Shown one piece after another: positions 58,193 through 64,000 of a stretch of 64,000 bases of DNA. Positions within the stretch are counted from its first letter, which is position 1; every line of letters begins with the position of its first letter. Location of the stretch: positions 219,826 to 283,825 of the forward strand of contig JAFXOX010000046.1 of NCBI GenBank assembly GCA_017528345.1. The letters are read 5' to 3'. The notes below the pieces were generated by a model. The model saw only the letters and a list, made by a program, of their open reading frames with translations, was not told the origin of the DNA and did not search any database. The position numbers and the translations under genes were made by a program. The DNA comes from Desulfovibrio sp. GTDB lineage: Bacteria > Desulfobacterota > Desulfovibrionia > Desulfovibrionales > Desulfovibrionaceae.

Positions 58193-58924
58193 TTATTGCG
58201 CATTGGCTGTGTCTGCAGAATTGGCGGGTAAGAGTTCCTCAGCACGCTGGGTGAGGAAGGCTGCTTCTTCTTCAGGCAGAGACCCTGCAATTTCTTTCAG
58301 AAGCTTGGCGGCAAGTTCCTTTTTGCCACTGCGCTCTGCGGCATCAGCGATCAGCTGTCGAAGAATCATGGGCGCTTCGCCGGTAAAACGCTGTTCCAAA
58401 GCCTGAAGAAGGGTCAATGCCTCTTGGTATTTTTCAAGACGCAGAAGACTTGCCGCTTCAGCGAGAGCCGCCATATTGCCGGTGACACCATCGGCATCGG
58501 CCTGGGCAGCCTTAGCATACGCTTCTCTGGCTCGGGCAATATCGTTGTTTTCACTGGCAATATCAGCAAGGGTGAGCTGCGCTATGGCCCGCATATCACT
58601 GGGAGCGCGCTCGGCCAGATCGGCAAAAGCTGCGATTTTTTCTTTGCCTTCGAGCTTCATTTCCTGAGCAGACATCTCCTCGAGGAAGTTGTCCTGCCCC
58701 TTTTGCTTCTGCCATTGCCAAAGGGCGCTGATTCCTGTAATGACCACAAGAATCAGTACGCCAGCGGCGATTTTGCCAGCATTTTGGGTAATGAATTCAA
58801 GCAGCGGAGCACTTTCCTGACTGACCTCAGTGCCGAGTTCCTGAAAAAGTCCGCTAGGATCTTTGGCCTTTTCTTGATTTTTTTGCATCTGCAGTATCAG
58901 CATACTTCCCGAAGAGGGGAACAT
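58193..58924 (-). CDS. TPR-like membrane-anchored protein (YfgM-type)
   Basis: 243 aa, GGAGG five bases before ATG. One transmembrane helix (about 50-70, IAAGVLILVVITGISALWQW) follows a cytosolic N-tail, and the periplasmic part has repeating helices with TPR spacing (IAQLTLADIASENNDIARAREAY, AAEAASLLRLEKYQEALTLLQ). This is the layout of YfgM/Tpr_21 proteins that associate with the Sec translocon and periplasmic chaperones. Operon position before iorAB is not obviously related to function. Confidence 0.82.
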   Translation of the reverse strand: MFPSSGSMLILQMQKNQEKAKDPSGLFQELGTEVSQESAPLLEFITQNAGKIAAGVLILVVITGISALWQWQKQKGQDNFLEEMSAQEMKLEGKEKIAAFADLAERAPSDMRAIAQLTLADIASENNDIARAREAYAKAAQADADGVTGNMAALAEAASLLRLEKYQEALTLLQALEQRFTGEAPMILRQLIADAAERSGKKELAAKLLKEIAGSLPEEEAAFLTQRAEELLPANSADTANAQ

Positions 58925-59076
58925 GCTGCCTCCTTATAATGGTTGTTTTTGTGTCTTCGTCAGCTCATGTCGATGGCGTGACGCGCTTCAGGCAGAATAT
59001 TGTCTGAAAAAAGCGTAAGACATAAATATAGATTTATTCATGACTGTTGTCAAAAATGCAGTTTGGAGGCGAGACA

Positions 59077-60330
59077 ATGAGTATTGCCTTAGCTATGCGG
59101 GAAATGGGCATACGGGCCAAGGAAGCGGCGGCTTTGATGAACAAGGCCGGACCTGAAGCCAAACGTACAATGCTGACTTGTCTTGCGGATCTTTTGCGCA
59201 AGCGTGATCAGGATGTTTTTGCTGCTAATGGAGAGGATCTCAAAAGAGCGCAGGAGAAAGGTCTTGATGCACCACGTCTCGATCGTCTGCGTCTGACAGA
59301 GTCTGTCCTTGAAGATATGAGCCGGGCCTGTGAACATGTGGCCAATCTCCCGGATCCCATTGGCGCAATGGATGAGCAGTGGCAGAGGCCTAACGGTCTT
59401 TTGGTTGGACGTATGCGTATCCCGTTAGGCGTGGTGGCCATGGTCTACGAGTCACGGCCCAATGTCACAGTGGACGCTGCCATCCTCTGTCTCAAGGCTG
59501 GCAATGCCGTGATTTTGCGAGGGGGCAGCGAAGCGTTGGCTTCCAATAAAGCGCTCGCAGCACTTTTGCGTGAAGCATTGCTTAACGCAGGTCTTCCCGA
59601 AAATGCCGTTCAGCTTGTGACAGAGACTGATCATGCGGCAGTGACCGAGTTGTGCCGCCTTGATCAGTATATAGATGTTATGATCCCAAGAGGCGGTGAA
59701 GGTCTTGTCCGTGCCGTGACAGAAGCAGCCACTATGCCCGTACTCAAGCATTTCAAAGGCGTCTGTCATGCCTATATCGATGCCGACTGCGATCTCGAGC
59801 AGGCCTTGGAGATTGTCTATAACGGTAAGGTGCAGCGCCCTGGTGTCTGCAATGCCTTGGAATGTGTCCTTGTCCACGAAAAAGTCGCCCAAGACTTTTT
59901 GCCCAAGCTCGCCGGAAAACTCACAAATGTGGAATTTCGGGCGTGTCCACGTTCGCTACCCTATCTTGGTAAGCGAGCTCAAGCGCAAAAGCCAGAGGAC
60001 CTTGGCTTTGAGTTTCATGATCTGATTCTTGCGGTCTGCGTTGTCGATGACTTTGAGGCAGCGCTTGCTCACATTGCCCGATATGGTTCACAACATACCG
60101 AAATCATCTGCACCCGCGATCTTGGTCATGCCTCGCGTTTTTTACGAGAGGTGGACGCGTCCATGGTTGCGGTCAATGCCTCCAGCCGTTTCAATGACGG
60201 AGGACAGTTGGGACTTGGCGCTGAGATTGGTATTTCCACCTCCAAGCTGCATGCCTTCGGCCCCATGGGGGTTAAGGAGCTCACAAGCACAAAATTTGTG
60301 GTTATGGGACAGGGACAGGTGAGAGCCTAG
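59077..60330 (+). CDS. proA: Gamma-glutamyl phosphate reductase
   Basis: 417 aa from ATG 59077 with GGAGG upstream. Second step of proline synthesis, NADPH reduction of glutamyl-5-phosphate. MVYESRPNVTVDAAILCLKAGNAVILRGGSEA and the catalytic Cys in QRPGVCNALECVLVH identify the aldehyde-dehydrogenase-like fold; the C-terminus has FNDGGQLGLGAEIGISTSKLHAFGPMG. Its stop TAG shares a base with the GTG of nadD. A TTG 30 bases upstream is not needed. Confidence 0.97.
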   Translation: MSIALAMREMGIRAKEAAALMNKAGPEAKRTMLTCLADLLRKRDQDVFAANGEDLKRAQEKGLDAPRLDRLRLTESVLEDMSRACEHVANLPDPIGAMDEQWQRPNGLLVGRMRIPLGVVAMVYESRPNVTVDAAILCLKAGNAVILRGGSEALASNKALAALLREALLNAGLPENAVQLVTETDHAAVTELCRLDQYIDVMIPRGGEGLVRAVTEAATMPVLKHFKGVCHAYIDADCDLEQALEIVYNGKVQRPGVCNALECVLVHEKVAQDFLPKLAGKLTNVEFRACPRSLPYLGKRAQAQKPEDLGFEFHDLILAVCVVDDFEAALAHIARYGSQHTEIICTRDLGHASRFLREVDASMVAVNASSRFNDGGQLGLGAEIGISTSKLHAFGPMGVKELTSTKFVVMGQGQVRA

Positions 60331-61019
60331 TGGAGCGATATCCTGAAGCTCTGATTGTGCTTGGCGGCTCATTCAATCCGCCGCATATTGGTCATTTGCG
60401 TCTGGCTATAGAAGCTGCGGAATCGTTTGCCCCAAAGGTGGCCGAGGTCCTCTTGGTGCCCTGTGCAAAACCACCTCACAAAGCAAGCGTTGGTTTCCTC
60501 CCTTTTGCCATGCGCTGCCGTATGCTTGAGGCAAGTGTGGCGTCCATCCCGTTTCTGCGTGTCAGCCGACTGGAGGGAGAGCGTACATCGCTTTCCTATA
60601 CCTGGGACACCCTTTCGGTCTTAAAGCAGCAAGTCAAGGCTGAACTCGCTTTTCTCCTTGGCAGTGACGATTATCTCGCTTTATCAACCTGGTATAGAGG
60701 CCTGGAACTCCCCGGATTAGCGCGCTTTCTTGTTGTGCCCAGGGGGGACTTCGGCTACGACGATTTTTTGCGGGTAACATATGCACACTGGCCAGGGGCG
60801 CAGCAACTGTCAGATGATGCTCTGTGCTGGACTCTGCCTGGAGGTGGCGAGGTAGCCTATTTGCCGCTGCCATGGCTTGAGGTAAGCTCTACAGATATCC
60901 GCAGACGTTTTCTTGCCCGTAAAGCCATTGATTACCTTGTCCCGGGTGCTGTGCTTGACATTTTGCAGGAGCAGTCAGGGAATGTGCGCAGCATTTGGAG
61001 TCTAGGCGAGCAAAGCTGA
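60330..61019 (+). CDS. nadD: Nicotinate-nucleotide adenylyltransferase
   Basis: 229 aa, starting at GTG 60330 overlapping the proA stop (TAGTG). GGSFNPPHIGHLRLA (9-23) is the adenylyl-transferase HxGH loop; the C-terminal SSTDIRRRF is the ISxTxxR motif. It makes NaAD from nicotinate mononucleotide. Slightly longer than E. coli NadD. proA and nadD together form a common bacterial pair. Confidence 0.95.
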   Translation: MERYPEALIVLGGSFNPPHIGHLRLAIEAAESFAPKVAEVLLVPCAKPPHKASVGFLPFAMRCRMLEASVASIPFLRVSRLEGERTSLSYTWDTLSVLKQQVKAELAFLLGSDDYLALSTWYRGLELPGLARFLVVPRGDFGYDDFLRVTYAHWPGAQQLSDDALCWTLPGGGEVAYLPLPWLEVSSTDIRRRFLARKAIDYLVPGAVLDILQEQSGNVRSIWSLGEQS

Positions 61020-61107
61020 AAAGCCCGCCCTCCTTTATTGTTTTGCTGGACATGGCAAAGACGAGAGCATCGTTTTTGCCATGCTGCACTTTTTGGGGCG
61101 AATCATT

Positions 61108-61908
61108 ATGCGTCGAATGCTTCCCAGAGAAATTCGTGAAGGCCTGAATAAAGCCATGGGCTACCTGCAGTCTGAGATGCTGGATAAGGCGCTTGACTGT
61201 ATGATTGCCACACTCAAGGAGCTGAGTACATATTCCACATCTGTGCTTAAAGAGGCAAAGCCTTCTGTTCAAAGATTTCTGCACACGTTTGCCAGGCACC
61301 CGCGGGTGCAAATTTTGCTCGAGCACAATGAACAAGCCCTTATGGATTACCGCCTGGGTATTGAAGCAAAGCTGGCTGTGGTCCTGGAGGGTATGGCAAA
61401 AATTCTGCAAGAGCAGGTACAGGTAAAAGCATCAGCAGATGCCCTTTCTGAGAAGAGGCAGCGCCAACAGTCTCTCCTGAAGACAGGTCTCGCGCATCTT
61501 GATGCAGGGCAGATTGTGCTGGCAGAAGCCTTTTTCCAGCGTCTTTTGGTGGAATTTCCCCAGGAGAAGGAACTCCTGTTGTCCTGTGCGAGGCATTTGG
61601 AAAAAGCCGGCTACCTCACTGAGGCCGGCAATTTTTACACGCTACTCCTTGCCAGGCATCCCACCCTGGCAGAGGCTTCAAGTGCAGCCATTGATGTCTG
61701 GATGCGTCTTAAGAACTATGAAAAGGCTGACGAAATCTTCAAGCATGTCCTACGAGTCTTTGGCGCACACCCCAAAACGCTTTTCCACAGGGCAAGGCTT
61801 TATCTTTTGATGGAGAAAAAAGAAGAGGCGCGGCTGATGCTTGAAGACGTCCTCAGTAAAGATCCTTCCCTCACAGAAGCACGTGCATTATGGGAAGAGC
61901 TTACCTGA
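61108..61908 (+). CDS. TPR-repeat protein
   Basis: 266 aa from ATG 61108 with GGGG upstream; ATG 61081 would add nine residues. Helical throughout with TPR spacing in the second half: LKTGLAHLDAGQIVLAEAFFQRLLVEFPQ, HLEKAGYLTEAGNFYTLLLARHP, LYLLMEKKEEARLMLEDVLSKDP. No signal peptide, so a cytoplasmic scaffold is likely. Function unknown. It lies 88 bases after nadD and ends 2 bases before the next gene. Confidence 0.8.
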   Translation: MRRMLPREIREGLNKAMGYLQSEMLDKALDCMIATLKELSTYSTSVLKEAKPSVQRFLHTFARHPRVQILLEHNEQALMDYRLGIEAKLAVVLEGMAKILQEQVQVKASADALSEKRQRQQSLLKTGLAHLDAGQIVLAEAFFQRLLVEFPQEKELLLSCARHLEKAGYLTEAGNFYTLLLARHPTLAEASSAAIDVWMRLKNYEKADEIFKHVLRVFGAHPKTLFHRARLYLLMEKKEEARLMLEDVLSKDPSLTEARALWEELT

Positions 61909-61910
61909 CC

Positions 61911-62402
61911 ATGCGCCAACGTGTTCCCTGTGTTGTCAGCGCCTGTTTGCTCGGTTTGCCATGCCGCTATGATGGTCGCTCCAATTTTTTCCCCCTCGCA
62001 GCTCGTCTGGTGCAGGCTCAGCTTGCCTACCCGCTTTGCCCTGAAGGACTTGGTGGACTTCCCATTCCCAGGCTTCCCTGCGAACGCGTGGGAAAACGTG
62101 TTCTCTGTCGTGACGGTCGAGATTTAACCTGCGCCTTTCAGCTCGGAGCCCAAAAGGCCTACAGGCAAAGTCTGGCTCTTGGTGCACGCTATGCTCTCCT
62201 TAAAAGTCGTTCCCCATCCTGTGGAATTGGCCAGATCTATGATGGCAGCTTTCGCAAAAAGCTCATTCCAGGCTATGGGCTATGGGCTGAGGCCCTTTTG
62301 CAAAGGGGCTTTATCCTTTTTTCCGAGGAAGAGCTTGCAGAATGTTCAGATGTTTCTACCTTTTTTGGGCTGTGCCGACAACGAGAACATCTTGGTAGAT
62401 AG
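61911..62402 (+). CDS. DUF523-family protein
   Basis: 163 aa from ATG 61911. Three DUF523 blocks are plain: VVSACLLGLPCRYDG, LCPEGLGGLPIPRLPCE and LLKSRSPSCGIGQIYDGSF, with Cys in all three. A metal or Fe-S site is likely, since the Cys are invariant in the family. Biochemical role is not established. A shorter reading frame overlaps on the same strand but lacks this signature. Confidence 0.9.
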   Translation: MRQRVPCVVSACLLGLPCRYDGRSNFFPLAARLVQAQLAYPLCPEGLGGLPIPRLPCERVGKRVLCRDGRDLTCAFQLGAQKAYRQSLALGARYALLKSRSPSCGIGQIYDGSFRKKLIPGYGLWAEALLQRGFILFSEEELAECSDVSTFFGLCRQREHLGR

Positions 62403-62499
62403 ACTAATTGTGTTTATAGTATTGAATATAATATCCATCTTCAATAATGAACTTTGAGTTTCTAGAGCTATTATTGGCTGATAGAGGAAGTTAAAAATA

Positions 62500-63150
62500 A
62501 TGTCAAAAATATTTTTTCCAAGTTGTAAGGCAAAGGCTAGCTATCCAGCTTCTAGTGCTCTACTTCAAAAGTATATCGAAAAACGATATGGCATATCTCC
62601 TATAGGTTGCTGTCGTAAACATCACGATGGCGTTACTTCTGATGATACAGGCTTGGTTGTGTGTAATAATTGTGCAGCAATATTAGAGGAAAGCTCAAAA
62701 GCTAAAAATATTGAATTTGTTTGGGATATCATTTATAAAAATGACTCATTTCCTTTTCCTGATTATCATGGCGAAGCTATAACGGTACAAGATTGCTGGG
62801 TCGCTGTTGAAAAGCGTAGTTTACAGGACACTATCCGGTCACTTCTTCGAAAAATGAACATAGCTATTGTAGAATTGGCTGATAACTACGATCGCACGCG
62901 GTTCTGTGGTGTCAATTTGCTTGCAAAGTGTAATCCGAGTAATGCCAAGCTGGCACCACGGAGATATGTTATTGAGGGTTCCCATATGTTTACTCCCTGC
63001 AGTCCAGAGGAACAGGTCGCAAAGTTTCAGAATCATTGCAAGCAGATAACAACGGAACGCGTTGTCTGCTACTGCAAATTCTGCACAGAAGCCATTACCA
63101 TGGGCGGAAAAAACGGAAAGCATATCCTGGAATTGCTCTTCCCCGCGTAA
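62500..63150 (+). CDS. Cys-rich Fe-S protein with CCG-like (HdrB-type) layout
   Basis: 216 aa, GAGGAAG upstream. The N-terminal half has FPSCKA, GCCRKH and VVCNNCAAIL, a C-CC-CxxC spacing like the CCG domain of heterodisulphide-reductase B, and the second half has RFCGVNLL, HCKQITTERVVCYCKFC. Two half-repeats suggest a dimeric Fe-S site. Similar proteins are common in anaerobes, with unknown role. GC is lower at the 5' end. No linked dehydrogenase. Confidence 0.78.
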   Translation: MSKIFFPSCKAKASYPASSALLQKYIEKRYGISPIGCCRKHHDGVTSDDTGLVVCNNCAAILEESSKAKNIEFVWDIIYKNDSFPFPDYHGEAITVQDCWVAVEKRSLQDTIRSLLRKMNIAIVELADNYDRTRFCGVNLLAKCNPSNAKLAPRRYVIEGSHMFTPCSPEEQVAKFQNHCKQITTERVVCYCKFCTEAITMGGKNGKHILELLFPA

Positions 63151-63737
63151 CTGCCAGTATCTGCGGAGAAGCTTGGGTGTGCTTTTTTCTGTTGCCCTTG
63201 AGATGTCGTTTTTTTTTGCTGCGTAGGCGGTTGATATTGATCCCTATTGAGGTGCGCCGTTTTGGCTCAGCGATTGCTTGACCTGCGAGACGCCGTGCGG
63301 GTTCCTCGACATCAGCAGTTTTCGCCTTCATAGCCTTTTTTGAGCATTTGTTTTTTTCAGGAGTGCCTGAGTATTTTTTCTGCGATGCTCCTCTTAGCCC
63401 TCAGGTCAGGTGAAGTCAGCCTTCTCCTGACGCTGAGGGTATCTGTTTTTGAGAAAAGGCTGCTTTGTTGGAGTCTTATTAGGACTGAATCTGCCTTGTG
63501 CGGCTAGTCTTTTTGAAGAGTTTTGCTAGGCGAATTTTTCCCAACCCTGTAAAAACGGCTCCTTTTTCCTCGTTTCATTACCAGGTGAATGTCTGTAACC
63601 TATTGAAATAACATACTTTTTTCTCTGGCAGTCTTTTGGTACGAAGTTTGAAGTATTTATGCAGACAAAGCTCTACCGGGAAGCTTTTTCCGGGGAAGCT
63701 GAACTAAGATCTCACGGACGGAGTGTCGGAGGAAAAT
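63151..63737. other. Long intergenic region before flgE
   Basis: 587 bases with no supported gene. A T-rich stretch at 63207-63217 is not preceded by a strong stem. I looked for a sigma-54 (GG-N10-GC) or sigma-28 promoter before flgE and saw none convincing. An imperfect stem CCTCAGGTCAGG/CTGACGCTGAGG lies at about 63399-63439. Confidence 0.45.
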
Positions 63738-64000
63738 ATGAGTCTTTCAGCCAATATGTGGACCAGCGTTTCCGGTTTGATGACCCACGGTGAAAAGATG
63801 AACGTTATCGGCAATAACCTTGCCAACGTCAGTACCCTCGGTTTCAAGGCCCAGCGCGCAGATTTCTCCGACTTCATTTATACCGACTACGGCACAACAA
63901 GCGGTGCCGATCAGGTCGGTAAGGGCGTCGGTATCTGTGCGTTGATCGGCGACTTTTCCCAGGGCGGTTTTGAAAACACAAATTCAGCCACAGATCTTGC
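63738..64000 (+). CDS. flgE: Flagellar hook protein FlgE, 5' part
   Basis: 87 complete codons, then the window ends. MSLSANMWTSVSGLMTHGEKMNVIGNNLANVSTLGFKAQR is the rod/hook N-terminal helix shared by FlgB, C, E, F and G; the early SANMWTSVSGL start and the following FSDFIYTDYGTTSGADQVGKGV fit FlgE best. Strong GGAGGA at 63728-63733. First flagellar gene of a likely cluster running off the right edge, so the organism is probably motile. Confidence 0.88.
   Translation, partial: MSLSANMWTSVSGLMTHGEKMNVIGNNLANVSTLGFKAQRADFSDFIYTDYGTTSGADQVGKGVGICALIGDFSQGGFENTNSATDL

Noticed and set aside
63590..63660. Sigma-54 promoter for flgE
   Set aside because: GGCAGTCTTTTGG lacks the GC dinucleotide at the required spacing.

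Overview
The window reads as an origin-proximal stretch of the chromosome of a Desulfovibrionales-type bacterium (Desulfobacterota). I base this on the overall protein flavour: an EndoQ-UvrD fusion, a Fe-S type PurF, IorAB, a Desulfovibrio-style FlgE, and the dnaA-dnaN-gyrB-gyrA block running into purF/hisS/aspS. Species cannot be named from sequence alone. Most of the DNA looks near 45-52% GC, but several sharply AT-rich patches (13-27% GC in rows I counted by hand) begin and end inside genes. No tRNA, rRNA, CRISPR array or intact insertion sequence was seen.

Layout. 1-7.4 kb: a partial M16C metalloprotease (-), then rpsB-tsf, a nitroreductase, and panC-metK (+). 7.5-17.2 kb: aroC followed by a decayed tandem copy of its own 3' end, then recD2, a U32 protein, a TrmN6-like methyltransferase and an EndoQ-UvrD fusion. 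17.2-25.1 kb: small regulators and envelope proteins around parA and parB, which are separated by an antisense zinc-ribbon gene. 25.3-38.9 kb: a long leftward block, read from its promoter end as dnaA, dnaN, gyrB, gyrA, purF, hisS, aspS, def, fmt. 39-46.4 kb: an AT-rich sulfotransferase/EamA patch, two tiny paralogues, the complete dTDP-L-rhamnose set rfbDBAC and an ABC-2 polysaccharide permease. 47-53.1 kb: a second ParB-family gene (+), then a leftward operon uvrD-thiL-aldolase-queD-queE-rlpA. 53.4-64 kb: agmatinase and neighbours, iorAB with a TPR membrane protein, proA-nadD-TPR-DUF523, a Cys-rich protein and the start of flgE.

The main theme is chromosome replication and segregation: DnaA, DnaN, gyrase, ParA, ParB, a ParB paralogue, and three parS sites (two perfect, one single-base variant) scattered over about 44 kb around dnaA. 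Two of the parS sites lie inside unrelated housekeeping genes, metK and thiL.

The most novel-looking signal is a leader shared by four unrelated genes: the nitroreductase, two small proteins and hisS. It reads GGAGGCAGCG, a loop of 14 or 31 bases containing CCTGA, CGCTGAA, six bases, ATG. A strong Shine-Dalgarno sequence too far from its ATG would be brought to a fixed 8-base spacing if CAGCG pairs with CGCTG. This looks like a recurring structured translation-initiation element.
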